A DNA stretch of 64,000 bases from Clostridia bacterium (lineage in GTDB: Bacteria; Bacillota; Clostridia; Christensenellales; Borkfalkiaceae). The stretch spans positions 1 through 64,000 of the forward strand of contig JAFYTO010000011.1 of the NCBI GenBank assembly GCA_017558825.1. The letters are read 5' to 3'. Below are positions 50,300 through 60,068 of the stretch, in pieces. The notes under the pieces are model-generated. The model saw only the letters and a list, made by a program, of their open reading frames with translations, did no database searches and had not been told where the DNA came from. Every line of letters starts with the position of its first letter. Positions within the stretch are counted from its first letter, which is position 1. The position numbers and the translations under genes are program-made.

Positions 50300-52492
50300 A
50301 TGGCAAACTTTTTTGAAAATAGAAAATTTATTGAAAATGAGTTTGAAAACGCTAGTTATGACGTTAATACGGGTAAAAGCGTAGAAGAACTAGAACAAAC
50401 GCTTATTGAAATGCAAGAAAATAGCAGTTTGGATGAAGACCGCGAACTTTTTTGTGCAAACGCTTACGCGTATTTACTTAAAAACGCAAGGCTAGAAATT
50501 AACGAGCGTACACCGTTTTCTATAAAATTTGACCTTGGCGTAACCTATTTTAAAAGTGCCGGGTGGGACGTTTTTGACAAAATTCTTTTTAGAAGACAAA
50601 GAGAAAAAGTGTTAGGAGCGAAACTTCCAAAAGAATACAAAAAAATGTGTGATTGGCAAGAGGTTGGGCTAGGTGACGTGTTTACGGACTTTTGGCACAC
50701 TGTTCCAAATTGGAACAACCTTTTAAAATACGGTTTTAGCGGAATTTTAGAAAGTGCTAAACAAAGCAAAGACAATCTTTTAAAAAGTAACGATGAGCGT
50801 GGCGTTAGATTTTTAAACTCGCTTATTATAAGGTACGAAGCAATAATTGAGTTTTTAGAAAGGGTTTATGACTATTCGTTAAATTTTAACGTGCAAAAAT
50901 TTTCACAAGCAATTAAAAACTTAATTAGCAATCCGCCAAAACCTTTATATGAGGTAATGCTTTTTCAAGTTTTATATCTCTACTTTGAAGAAATTGGGCC
51001 GGAAAGAGGCAGAACGCTTGGGCCTATAGACGTGCTTTACTATGATTTTTACAAAGCCGAACTTGAAAATGGCACTAGTTTAGAAGAAATTAAAGATTTA
51101 TTTAGATATCTTTTTATACACTTTGTGGCAACAAAGCGTTTTGCACAGCAACCGTTTTTAGTGGGCGGTTCTAACCTTGACGGAACTGATAGATGTAATG
51201 AACTTACCTATATTATTTTAGACGTTTACGATGAACTTAATATTTACGACCCTAAAATACACCTTCGCTATCATAAGAACGTAGACCAAAAAGTATTAAC
51301 AAAAGTTCTTGATATGATAAGGCGAGGAAACAGCAGTATTTGCATTATTAACGATGAGGCCGTTTTAAAAGGCTATGAAAAAATTGGAATTTCTAGGAGC
51401 GATGCAATAAACTACGTTTTACTTGGTTGTTACGAGCCCGTAATTATGGGGCTTGAAGAGCCTGAGGTTGGCGTTTCTTGGCTCAATGCTGTTAAACCTA
51501 TTGAATTTGTTTTAAATAATGGCAAAGACATTTTGCAAGATAGACAAATAGGCATAACTCAAAATAGCAATTTTTCAACTTTTGACGAGCTTTTTGAAGC
51601 TTATTTAAAAGAACTTGACTCAATTATTGATTTTACTATTGATTTTGCAGGCAAGCAAAGTAAGTTTAATACGCTTGTAAATCCGTCACCAATATATTCA
51701 TCGTCTTTTAGCGCTTGCATTGAAAAGGGAAGAGACGTTCACGAATACCCGCTTAAATACAACAATATGTCAATAAAATGTTTTGGGCTTGGCACGGTTG
51801 TTGATAGCCTTGTGGCTATTAAAAAGTTTGTTTACGATACAAAAACTATCACTTTAAGCGAACTTGTAACCGCACTCAAACAAAACTTTGAAGGCTATGA
51901 AGAGTTAAGAACAAAAATTTTAAACGATAATGACAAATACGGCAACGGCTTACCTTTGCCAGATGAAATTACCACAAAAATCACTTCGCATTTATCTAAA
52001 AAATACTGTGGCAAAGTGGTTAACGGCGGTAGGCGTTTACGCCTTGGGCTTGACTCAATAGACACGCACATTAGTAGGGGTAGAGACACTTCAGCAACGC
52101 CTTGCGGCAGAAAGGCAGGCACGCCAATTTCACGCAATTTATGCGCAACGGCGGGTATGGATAGGCAAGGTATAACGGGATATATGCAAAGCGTTTTAAA
52201 AATTGATGCTGACGCGTTTTTAGATTCCGCTATATTTGACTTTAATTTACACCCTTCCGCAATAGAGGGAGATAAGGGGCTTAAAGATTTTACTTCGCTT
52301 GTAAAAGTTTTCTTTGAAAACGGCGGTTTTGGGTTGCAAGGAAATATAGTTAATAAAGAAACGCTTAAAAAAGCGCAAGAAGACCCTATCAAATACTCAA
52401 CGCTTCAAATTAGAGTGTGTGGTTGGAACGAGTATTTTGTTAAAATGTCAAAGAGCAAGCAAGACTATTTTATTTCCGCTGTAGAGGATTAA
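50300..52492 (+). CDS. Glycyl radical enzyme of unknown specificity
   Basis: 730 residues, a little shorter than typical eliminase-type members (790-850). The thiyl-radical cysteine and base glutamate lie in 'LLGCYEPVIMGLE' (~375; CxE as in diol dehydratase, choline lyase and HypD types), and the glycyl radical site is 'RVCGWNEYFVKMSKSKQDYF' near the C-terminus (canonical RVxGY). It should therefore perform an anaerobic radical elimination or dehydration. It starts an operon with its activase and carbohydrate-degrading enzymes, so the substrate is probably sugar-derived. AGGAG precedes the start. Confidence 0.88.
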   Translation: MANFFENRKFIENEFENASYDVNTGKSVEELEQTLIEMQENSSLDEDRELFCANAYAYLLKNARLEINERTPFSIKFDLGVTYFKSAGWDVFDKILFRRQREKVLGAKLPKEYKKMCDWQEVGLGDVFTDFWHTVPNWNNLLKYGFSGILESAKQSKDNLLKSNDERGVRFLNSLIIRYEAIIEFLERVYDYSLNFNVQKFSQAIKNLISNPPKPLYEVMLFQVLYLYFEEIGPERGRTLGPIDVLYYDFYKAELENGTSLEEIKDLFRYLFIHFVATKRFAQQPFLVGGSNLDGTDRCNELTYIILDVYDELNIYDPKIHLRYHKNVDQKVLTKVLDMIRRGNSSICIINDEAVLKGYEKIGISRSDAINYVLLGCYEPVIMGLEEPEVGVSWLNAVKPIEFVLNNGKDILQDRQIGITQNSNFSTFDELFEAYLKELDSIIDFTIDFAGKQSKFNTLVNPSPIYSSSFSACIEKGRDVHEYPLKYNNMSIKCFGLGTVVDSLVAIKKFVYDTKTITLSELVTALKQNFEGYEELRTKILNDNDKYGNGLPLPDEITTKITSHLSKKYCGKVVNGGRRLRLGLDSIDTHISRGRDTSATPCGRKAGTPISRNLCATAGMDRQGITGYMQSVLKIDADAFLDSAIFDFNLHPSAIEGDKGLKDFTSLVKVFFENGGFGLQGNIVNKETLKKAQEDPIKYSTLQIRVCGWNEYFVKMSKSKQDYFISAVED

Positions 52493-52495
52493 AAA

Positions 52496-53368
52496 ATGAT
52501 TTTTGCAATAAAGAGATTTGAAACGCACGATGGTGACGGTATTAGAACTACGGTATTTTTTAAAGGGTGTCCTTTAAGGTGTGTATGGTGCCACAATCCA
52601 GAGTCGTTTAGTTTTAAAAAAGAAATAGCGTTTAATCCGGAGTTATGCACTAACTGTTTAGTTTGCACTAAACTTTGTACGGCTAACACGGTAGAAAACG
52701 GAAAGCACGTTTTTAATAGAAAAGACTGTACGCTTTGTTCTAAATGTGTTGACGCTTGCCCTGCTCGCACGTTTACACTTTACGGCGAAAACCGTACGGC
52801 AGAAGATATAGCAAACGAGGTAATGCGTGACAAAATGTTTTTTGACGGGTCTGGTGGCGGTGTAACGCTTTCTGGCGGAGAGCCTATGGCGCAAGAAGAA
52901 CTTTGTTACGAGCTTGCAAAAACGCTAAAAGAAAAAGGCGTGAACGTGGCGCTAGATACTTGCGGTTATGTTGAAAAACGGGTTATAGAAAGGATTTTAC
53001 CGTATATAGATACGTTTTTATACGATATTAAGGCAATAGACCCTAATGTTCACAAAAAATGCACCGGTGTTACAAACGAACGTATTTTAGAGAACTTAAA
53101 GTTTATTGATAGCATGGGCAAAAAAATTGAAATTAGAATTCCTTTTGTTCCTAAGTTTAATGACGGCGAAATTTTAAAAATAGCAAATTTTATAAAAAGT
53201 TTAAAAAACGTTGAAAAGGTTCGCATTTTAGTGTATCATAAATATGCGGAAATGAAGTACGTTTCTCTTGGCATTTTAGACAATTCGCCAAGTGAAATTC
53301 CTACTAAAGAGCAAATAGAAAATGCGCGCAAAATTATGAAAGACGTTACAGGCTTAGAAGTTTTGTAA
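52496..53368 (+). CDS. Glycyl-radical enzyme activating enzyme
   Basis: 290 residues, radical SAM. The AdoMet cluster motif is 'FKGCPLRCVWCHNPESF' (CxxxCxxC, ~residue 27). An insert with two further cysteine clusters ('CTNCLVCTKLC', 'CTLCSKCVDACP') is typical of activases for eliminase-type glycyl radical enzymes; 'VTLSGGEPMAQ' binds AdoMet. It starts 3 bases after the enzyme gene and activates it by abstracting a glycine hydrogen. Confidence 0.93.
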   Translation: MIFAIKRFETHDGDGIRTTVFFKGCPLRCVWCHNPESFSFKKEIAFNPELCTNCLVCTKLCTANTVENGKHVFNRKDCTLCSKCVDACPARTFTLYGENRTAEDIANEVMRDKMFFDGSGGGVTLSGGEPMAQEELCYELAKTLKEKGVNVALDTCGYVEKRVIERILPYIDTFLYDIKAIDPNVHKKCTGVTNERILENLKFIDSMGKKIEIRIPFVPKFNDGEILKIANFIKSLKNVEKVRILVYHKYAEMKYVSLGILDNSPSEIPTKEQIENARKIMKDVTGLEVL

Positions 53369-53379
53369 AGGAGAGGCAA

Positions 53380-55530
53380 ATGAAATTTAGTCAAGATTGG
53401 TTGGGTTATAGAATTCATAACGGAGTAAAGAGCGAGCCGTTTAAGGCAAGCGTTCCCGGCAATATTCAATATGACTATGGCGTAGCAAACAATTTTAAAG
53501 ACGTATATTATGCTGACGGTTGCCGTCAATATGAAAAGCTAGAAGATGATGCTTGGGAATATGAAACAAAGCTTAACTATACTAAAAAAGACGGCGATAG
53601 TGTGTTTTTTGTAAGTGATGGCATTGATTACAAGTATCAAATTTTAGTAAACGGCATTGAGGTTTATTCTAACGAGGGTATGTATGCTCCCGTTGAAGTT
53701 GACGTTACAAAATTTCTTACAGGCAGTGATATTTTAACCGTAAAAATTGCACCGCATCCAAAAAGAGAGGGCGCTCCAAAAGACAGGTGCGAGGCAGACC
53801 ACTCTGCAAAACCGCCTATGTGCTATGGTTGGGACTGGAATCCGCGTCTTTTAATTTCGGGTTTATATACTGATGCATATATTGAAACGCGTGATGAAAG
53901 TTATATTTCAACCTCACAAGTTACTTACAAATTAAGTGAAGATTTTAGCGTGGCAAACGTTGAGTTTAAGTTTGATAGCAAAGTTTTATCAACCATAACT
54001 TTAACTGACGATTGCGGTAATGTGGTATATAGTGGCACGCAAAAAACATTTGACGTAATAGCCCCTAAACTTTGGTGGTGCGCGGGCGAAGGCGAGCAAA
54101 CGCTTTATTCTTATACCATTGAAAATAGCGGTTACAAGGTTAGTGGAAAGATTGGTTTTAGAAGAGCCAAGCTTGTTGAAAATAACGGCGCTTGGACAAG
54201 GCCAGGTTTTCCAAAAGGGCCAGAAAACCCACCTATAACCTTAGAACTTAACGGTAGGCGCGTATTTATGAAGGGTTCTAACTTTGTAAATGCAGATATA
54301 TTTCCAGGCAGAACTCCGTATGAACGCTACTACGAACTCGTGCGCCTTGCAAAAGACGCGAATATGAATATATTTAGAATGTGGGGTGGCTCTGGGCCAA
54401 TGCACAAGTGTTTTTACGAAATTTGTGATGAACTTGGCATTATGGTTTGGCAAGAGTTTATGCTTTCTTGCAACAAATATCCAAACGATGAGCATTACCT
54501 TGAAGTTTTAGAAAAAGAAGCAAAGAGCGTAATTATAAGTTTAATTAAGCACCCTTGTTTAGTAATGTGGTGTGGCGGCAACGAACTCTTTAACGGCTGG
54601 TCTGGAATGGATGAACAAAGTTTACCACTTCGCTTGCTTGACAAACTTTGCTATGAATATAGCCGTGATTTACCGTTTATAAAAACTTCGCCAATAATGG
54701 GTATGGCGCACGGCGGTTATACTTTCTATGATGAAGTTAGGTTTGGCGGAGATATGTTTAACGAATTCCAAAGAGCAAACAATACGGCTTATACGGAATT
54801 TGGCGTTCCGTCAATTGCTCCGCTTGACGTGCTTAAAAAGATTATTCCTGAAAACGAAATTTTTCCTATTGAAGAAACTGAAAGTTATATTCTTCATCAC
54901 GCTAAAAAGGCTTGGCGTGGCGACACTTGGGCTTGTACCGACATTTTAGAAAAATATTTTGGCAAGCCTGACGGTATTGAAGATTTAATAGAGCAGTCAA
55001 ATTGGATTCAATGCGAAGGCTATCGCGCATCGTTTGAAGAAATGCGCCGTCAATGGCCGGTATGTAGCGCGGCACTTAACTGGGTTTATAACGAGCCTTG
55101 GTACACCGCCGCAAATAACAGCATTTTAGTTTTCCCTGCAACTCCAAAACCTGCATACTACGCAATTAAGAGTGCGCTTCGCCCTGTGTTATTTAGCGCG
55201 CGCGTGCCTAAATTTAAGTGGATAGAAGGCGAAAAGTTTAAGGCGGAAATTTGGTTACTTAACGACAGTAACGAAGCGGTTACAAAGTCCGCTAAAGTTT
55301 ACTTAACAATAGGCGATAAAACTATTGAACTTTTAAAAGAAGTTAGCGGTAGCGTAGGTGCAAAAACTAACGTAGAGTGCGCTTCCGTATGCTGTACTCT
55401 TCCTGAAGTTCAAGGCGTAGTTGATATGTATTTAGTGCTTGAAAGTGAAGACGGGGCTTCAAATAAATACCGTTTAGCGTACGAGCCTTTCAAAAAAATA
55501 GTTAAACCAAAAATTTTAAACGACGTATAA
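53380..55530 (+). CDS. Glycoside hydrolase family 2, beta-mannosidase-like
   Basis: 716 residues, no signal peptide, so it acts on imported oligosaccharides. It has an N-terminal jelly roll ('GIDYKYQILVNGIEVYSNEG', 'CYGWDWNPRLLISGLY'), an immunoglobulin-like domain and a TIM barrel with acid/base 'VMWCGGNEL' (~402) and nucleophile 'YTEFGVPS' (~470). The 'WDWGP/WDWNP' feature and the spacing favour beta-mannosidase over beta-galactosidase. It is shorter than typical beta-mannosidases (~850). Third gene of the glycyl-radical operon. Confidence 0.87.
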   Translation: MKFSQDWLGYRIHNGVKSEPFKASVPGNIQYDYGVANNFKDVYYADGCRQYEKLEDDAWEYETKLNYTKKDGDSVFFVSDGIDYKYQILVNGIEVYSNEGMYAPVEVDVTKFLTGSDILTVKIAPHPKREGAPKDRCEADHSAKPPMCYGWDWNPRLLISGLYTDAYIETRDESYISTSQVTYKLSEDFSVANVEFKFDSKVLSTITLTDDCGNVVYSGTQKTFDVIAPKLWWCAGEGEQTLYSYTIENSGYKVSGKIGFRRAKLVENNGAWTRPGFPKGPENPPITLELNGRRVFMKGSNFVNADIFPGRTPYERYYELVRLAKDANMNIFRMWGGSGPMHKCFYEICDELGIMVWQEFMLSCNKYPNDEHYLEVLEKEAKSVIISLIKHPCLVMWCGGNELFNGWSGMDEQSLPLRLLDKLCYEYSRDLPFIKTSPIMGMAHGGYTFYDEVRFGGDMFNEFQRANNTAYTEFGVPSIAPLDVLKKIIPENEIFPIEETESYILHHAKKAWRGDTWACTDILEKYFGKPDGIEDLIEQSNWIQCEGYRASFEEMRRQWPVCSAALNWVYNEPWYTAANNSILVFPATPKPAYYAIKSALRPVLFSARVPKFKWIEGEKFKAEIWLLNDSNEAVTKSAKVYLTIGDKTIELLKEVSGSVGAKTNVECASVCCTLPEVQGVVDMYLVLESEDGASNKYRLAYEPFKKIVKPKILNDV

Positions 55531-55540
55531 AAGGTGGGCT

Positions 55541-56179
55541 ATGGAATTAAAAAATAAAACAATTTTATGCCTTGGCGACTCTATAACCTACGCTAACGAA
55601 TATTTAGAAGAGTTAAAAAGGCTAACGGGCGCAAAAGAAGTTGTTAATTACGGCGTTGCGGGTACGACCATTGCAAAACGCAAAAAACTTTTTGGCAACC
55701 GTTACGATGAAGACTTTTTAATGCGTTTAGAAACTATGCAACAAGAAGCCGACTTAATAGTTGTGTTCGGCGGAACTAACGACTACGGCCACGGCGACGT
55801 GCCTATCGGTATAGAAACCGACACCACGTTTGACACCTTTTGCGGCAACGTTAGAATTTTAGTAGATAATATTAGAAAAAAATATAAAGGCGTTCCTATA
55901 ATATTTATTACGCCTACTCATAGAATTAACGAAGACGACCCGCACGGCGAATTCGGCTTAAAACCTACCGCTATGGGTACGCTTAAACAATACGTTGACG
56001 CGCTTATAAAAGTTTTAAAATTAGAAAACGTTAATATTTTAGACCTTTATAACGACCCCGATTTTAGTTTTGATAACCCTGACTTTTGCTCTTACGTTAA
56101 AGATGACGGCTTGCACCCTAATGACGACGGCCATAGAGCAATAGCCAAAAAAATTTACGAATATGTTAAAAATATGTAA
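55541..56179 (+). CDS. SGNH/GDSL hydrolase
   Basis: 212 residues: block I 'CLGDSITYANEYL' (nucleophile Ser), block III 'VFGGTNDYGHGD' (Gly, Asn) and block V 'DGLHPNDDGH' (Asp, His). A probable cytoplasmic carbohydrate esterase removing acetyl groups from oligosaccharides. It follows the GH2 gene by 10 bases. A short fragment related to its C-terminus lies at 62296. Confidence 0.87.
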   Translation: MELKNKTILCLGDSITYANEYLEELKRLTGAKEVVNYGVAGTTIAKRKKLFGNRYDEDFLMRLETMQQEADLIVVFGGTNDYGHGDVPIGIETDTTFDTFCGNVRILVDNIRKKYKGVPIIFITPTHRINEDDPHGEFGLKPTAMGTLKQYVDALIKVLKLENVNILDLYNDPDFSFDNPDFCSYVKDDGLHPNDDGHRAIAKKIYEYVKNM

Positions 56180-56243
56180 AACAAAACGCCGTATAAAATA
56201 ACTTTGAAATTAAACACGTTAAAAATATAAAGGAACTATAACT

Positions 56244-57398
56244 ATGTTTTATAATATAATTTGTGCATCGGCAACCACTCCAACGGAATTAAAGAAAAAA
56301 GCAGATTTTATTTGTGACGAAGCAGACGCTCGCCCAATTTTACAGCGCGCAATTGATAAAGCGTCACTTCTTGGAGTAAACTGTGTTTTATTGCCTGGCA
56401 CCTACGAAATCAATTCGTGCGGAGAGCGAAGCAAAAACGGCGCAATATGCTTTTATAACTCAGAGCCTGAGCAACGTTTTTATTCGCAAAATAAATCTCA
56501 CTACCACGTTTTGGAGGGTGCGAAAATACCATTAGGGTATTTTGACGGCGCCGTAATCACTATGGGAAAACAGTTTTACAACTCCCTTTCAGACGACACT
56601 CCTTTTTCTCTATTTTATGCAGACGGTGGCAGTCCGTACGGAAGAGGAATGATTATTAAAAATCTTGTAGTGCAACTTCCTGCTTCTAACAAGCCCGTCA
56701 TCGTGTTTGACGGAAGCGCCGCGTCGGCAATACGCTATGAAGATTGCTGGGTAACTGCATTTAACCCTAACAACGTAGATCTTGCCACTGCCGAGGGTAT
56801 TCCCGTTCCGCATTTAGAATCAGTTGCCTTCCGAGGCTGTTGTGGCTCAAATTACTATTCGGCTGAATGGAAAAATCTTGCCGCACAAGGCTTTGGGGTT
56901 GGATTTGATATCGGCGGAGAGCACGTATATTGCGAAAGTTTGTCCGCACTCTATAATATTTACGGATTTAGGTTTGACGGCTATAAAGGTAAAAAAGATT
57001 TTGACGGCGTTAGCGACAGCGCCTTTGGCATTATTGTTTACCCTATAACTTGCATTAATTTGCTTGACGAACACAACGTAAATTTACCTATGTTTGGAAA
57101 TGCAAGTAACAATGGAACAACGCGTGACACTTGCCATAAATCTATTAAGATTTTGGGTATGAATACTCAATGGCCTAACACTTGCCCTGGCTATACCGAC
57201 AGAAGGTCGCCTAATTTTACAGAGGGGCGCTTTAGAGCAACCGAAGCGCAAAAGGGTGTTTGGCACGGAACGATTGAATACGTAATAGACCACACAACCG
57301 TAAACGGCGGAATAAACATTTGCAACGAGCCTTTCTTTGAAGAAGGAAACGGAATTAATATCGCTCAAAAAAACATTATTTCTACCGAAAAAAAATAA
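56244..57398 (+). CDS. Right-handed beta-helix (pectate-lyase-superfamily) protein
   Basis: 384 residues. 'DARPILQRAIDKASLLGVNC' followed by 'VLLPGTYEINS' is the typical entry of pectate_lyase_3/GH28-related beta-helix proteins; 'GMIIKNLVVQLP' and later short strands fit the coils. There is no clear signal peptide and no recognisable catalytic set, so it may be a lyase, an epimerase or a sugar-binding helix. It is the last gene before a strong terminator. Confidence 0.7.
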   Translation: MFYNIICASATTPTELKKKADFICDEADARPILQRAIDKASLLGVNCVLLPGTYEINSCGERSKNGAICFYNSEPEQRFYSQNKSHYHVLEGAKIPLGYFDGAVITMGKQFYNSLSDDTPFSLFYADGGSPYGRGMIIKNLVVQLPASNKPVIVFDGSAASAIRYEDCWVTAFNPNNVDLATAEGIPVPHLESVAFRGCCGSNYYSAEWKNLAAQGFGVGFDIGGEHVYCESLSALYNIYGFRFDGYKGKKDFDGVSDSAFGIIVYPITCINLLDEHNVNLPMFGNASNNGTTRDTCHKSIKILGMNTQWPNTCPGYTDRRSPNFTEGRFRATEAQKGVWHGTIEYVIDHTTVNGGINICNEPFFEEGNGINIAQKNIISTEKK

Positions 57399-57428
57399 AC
57401 GAAAGCAAAGTTTTATCTAAGAGAATAT

Positions 57429-57461
57429 AAAAAACCGCACCATAAAAACGGTGCGGTTTTT
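57429..57461 (+). terminator. Terminator of the glycyl-radical/glycosidase operon
   Basis: A stem AAAAACCGCACC with partner GGTGCGGTTTTT, strong and T-tailed. Confidence 0.85.
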
Positions 57462-57526
57462 GTATTCGTTTTTTACTTGTTAAACGCTTTTTTGCCGAGA
57501 TTTTTTACTTATTGATTTTTTGAATA

Positions 57527-57555
57527 TTGACAAAGCAAATTGTTTATAATATATT
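57527..57555 (+). promoter_or_regulatory. Promoter of the GH28-AraC genes
   Basis: TTGACA (57527-57532), 17 bp, TATATT (57550-57555); an overlapping TATAAT at 57545-57550 has too short a spacer. Confidence 0.55.
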
Positions 57556-57595
57556 GAAATTGCATTATGCAATTTTTTAATAAATGGAGTAAGTT

Positions 57596-59107
57596 ATGTT
57601 CACGCATTCTTCTTTTGTTTACAAAAATGAAAACACACCGTTTCCTTTTAGTGTGCCTATGTCAAAAGATTATAAAGTATATTTAAACGGCAAAGAAATT
57701 CCCGTTTACTCTTGTCGCATTTCTGCCTATCCAATGAATAGGGCGTGGCCGGGGTTTCAAAGGCCAATTTCTCAAACAGAACTTGCTTCGTTTGTAAATT
57801 TAGTAACTAATGAAGAAGTTGAAATTACGGTTGAGCCTTTAACAAAAACTGCTTTTAAAAAGGCTTTGCTTAAACCTTACGCTTCGGGTATAAACGTGCA
57901 AGTAAATAACAGTAAAATTACTTTTACGCTTGCTAAAAACGGCACGTTTGTTTTAGAACTTGACGACTATCACGGCCTTTTATACGTATTTAACAACGCG
58001 CCTGTTCCTTGTGAAAACCAAGAAAGCGTTACTCATTATTTTGGCGCGGGCGTACACTTTCCTGGCAAAATTACGCTTAAATCAAACGAAAGCATTTATT
58101 TAGAAAAAGACGCGTACGTTTACGGCTGCGTTTATGCGGAAAACGCTGAAAATATTCGCATTTACGGCAACGGCATTTTTGACAATTCTACCGAAGAAAG
58201 AATAACCGAACACTGCTACGAAAACTACACCAACGGCAACCTTAAACTTTACGACTGTAAAGACGTTTTTATTAAAGGCGTAGGATTTACGAATTCTTCA
58301 ATTTGGTGCATTAACTTCTTTCATTGTTTTGACGTTTTTGTTGACAGTATTAACGTGTTTGGTCAATGGCGATATAATAGCGACGGAATAGACTTTGTTA
58401 ACAGTCAACGCGTTAAAGTTTTGAATTCGTTTTTTCACTCTTTTGATGATTCTATTACCGTTAAAGGCGTAGACCGCTTTGGCTTTGAAAACAACTGCGA
58501 TATGCTTTTTGAAAACTGCACTTTAATTTGTGACTGGGGCATAGCAATGGAAATAGGTTTTGAAACCGAGTGCCAGGAAATTCACGATATCACCTTTAAA
58601 AACTGTAACGTTTTACGCGGTGGAAATATAGTTTGCGATATTCAAAACGGCGACGGCGCAAAAATTTACAACGTAGTATTTGAAAACATAACGGTTGAAC
58701 ACGAATTTTTCCACACTAAACCTATGAACCAATTTTCAAACGAGCAAGAGTACACGTTAAAAGACACAACTAAAATTTCTGCTCTTTTACGCGTAAGAAA
58801 TCCGCGTTTTAGAGAAATGTACTCTTTCTTATCGCCTGGAACAGGAGATTTGTCTAAAAAAGGCACTAAAGAGTATGCAAGCGCTTGCGATATAACGGTT
58901 AAAAACGTAAAAATTTATGCAAGTGAAGAATTCGCTTCCAATTTTAAAAAAGATTGTGCTATAATATCTATAGATAACATTTTTCCTACCACCGAATATA
59001 AAAATATAGTGGTTGAAAACGTTACCCTATTAGGTAAAAAACTTGAGCGCGAAGATATGAATATTGAAATTAACGGTTGCAAGGAAGACGTGCTTATAGT
59101 TAAGTAG
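57596..59107 (+). CDS. GH28-like (polygalacturonase-type) protein
   Basis: 503 residues, cytoplasmic. An N-terminal beta domain is followed by a right-handed beta-helix with 'YGNGIFDNS', 'LYDCKDVFIKGVGFTNSSIW', 'RYNSDGIDFVNSQRVKVLNS' and 'FFHSFDDSITVKG'. NSDG and FDDS stand for the NTDG and (G/Q)DD motifs carrying the three catalytic aspartates; GHG and RIK are not seen in canonical form. It likely hydrolyses uronic-acid or related linkages in oligosaccharides. Followed after 7 bases by an AraC regulator. Confidence 0.78.
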   Translation: MFTHSSFVYKNENTPFPFSVPMSKDYKVYLNGKEIPVYSCRISAYPMNRAWPGFQRPISQTELASFVNLVTNEEVEITVEPLTKTAFKKALLKPYASGINVQVNNSKITFTLAKNGTFVLELDDYHGLLYVFNNAPVPCENQESVTHYFGAGVHFPGKITLKSNESIYLEKDAYVYGCVYAENAENIRIYGNGIFDNSTEERITEHCYENYTNGNLKLYDCKDVFIKGVGFTNSSIWCINFFHCFDVFVDSINVFGQWRYNSDGIDFVNSQRVKVLNSFFHSFDDSITVKGVDRFGFENNCDMLFENCTLICDWGIAMEIGFETECQEIHDITFKNCNVLRGGNIVCDIQNGDGAKIYNVVFENITVEHEFFHTKPMNQFSNEQEYTLKDTTKISALLRVRNPRFREMYSFLSPGTGDLSKKGTKEYASACDITVKNVKIYASEEFASNFKKDCAIISIDNIFPTTEYKNIVVENVTLLGKKLEREDMNIEINGCKEDVLIVK

Positions 59108-59114
59108 GTTAATT

Positions 59115-59990
59115 ATGAAAGTATATAAAACAGACGGTTATATAGGCAAAGGTCAGTCAATAGGTATTTTTTCTAAAATTTCAAATAATGAGCCACCACA
59201 CACGCACGAATTCGTTGAGATAATCTACGTTAAATCTGGTAGTGCAATAGAGACTATTGACGGAATAGACTACCCCGTAAAACGCGGTGACATAATTTTT
59301 GTAAACTATAAAAGCGTTCACTCTTTCGTTGCTACTAATAACGAAAATTATGAATATATAAATATCTGTTTTAAGCCCGAAGTAGTTGCAAACTCAATTA
59401 TAACACCAGAAAACGCCTTTCCGCTTTTATCGCTTACTGCCTTTAACGAAATGAGCAAAGAAATAGTAGGCGCAAAGTTAAGTTTTTTAGGCGTTGAAAG
59501 GCAAGAAATTGAAAACGTTTTAGATTCTATGCTCCGCGAAGTTAAAAACAGCGAGCAGTTTTCAAGTAGAATTTTAGAAAGCTATATGAACGTTTTAATA
59601 ACTAAAATGCTTAGAAAAACTATGTCGCTTTCCCAGCAAGATGAGAGCGATGATATGTGGAACGGGCTTTTTGATTATATAGAAGAAAATCTTGACACTA
59701 AATTAACGCTTTCTACCCTTGCAAGCAAATGCTTTTACAACCCGTCGTATTTTAGTAGAATTTTTAAAGAAAAACACGGCGTAACCCTTACGGAATACGT
59801 TGCAAAGCGAAGAGTAAAACTTGCCGAAAAATTGCTTGCTGAAAGTTTGTTTACCGTTGACGAAATTAGCGCTAAAGCAGGCTTTGCAGATAGAAGTAGT
59901 TTTTACCATTTCTTTTCTTCGTTTAACGGCATAACCCCAACCGAATATAGAAAAACAAAATTAACAAGCACAAAAAATCAAGACAAATAA
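59115..59990 (+). CDS. AraC-family transcriptional regulator
   Basis: 291 residues: cupin sensor ('PHTHEFVEIIYVKSGSAIET', 'VKRGDIIFVNYKSVHSF') and double helix-turn-helix ('LASKCFYNPSYFSRIFKEKH', 'ISAKAGFADRSSFYHFFSSF', 'GITPTEYRK'). Co-transcribed with the GH28-like gene and upstream of the ADP-ribosylglycohydrolase gene; probable local activator. Confidence 0.9.
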   Translation: MKVYKTDGYIGKGQSIGIFSKISNNEPPHTHEFVEIIYVKSGSAIETIDGIDYPVKRGDIIFVNYKSVHSFVATNNENYEYINICFKPEVVANSIITPENAFPLLSLTAFNEMSKEIVGAKLSFLGVERQEIENVLDSMLREVKNSEQFSSRILESYMNVLITKMLRKTMSLSQQDESDDMWNGLFDYIEENLDTKLTLSTLASKCFYNPSYFSRIFKEKHGVTLTEYVAKRRVKLAEKLLAESLFTVDEISAKAGFADRSSFYHFFSSFNGITPTEYRKTKLTSTKNQDK

Positions 59991-60068
59991 GTAAAAAAAC
60001 AATATTTTAATAAAATTCTCCGTATGCTACAATATAATTAATGAAATTATACGTTACGGAGTTTTTTT

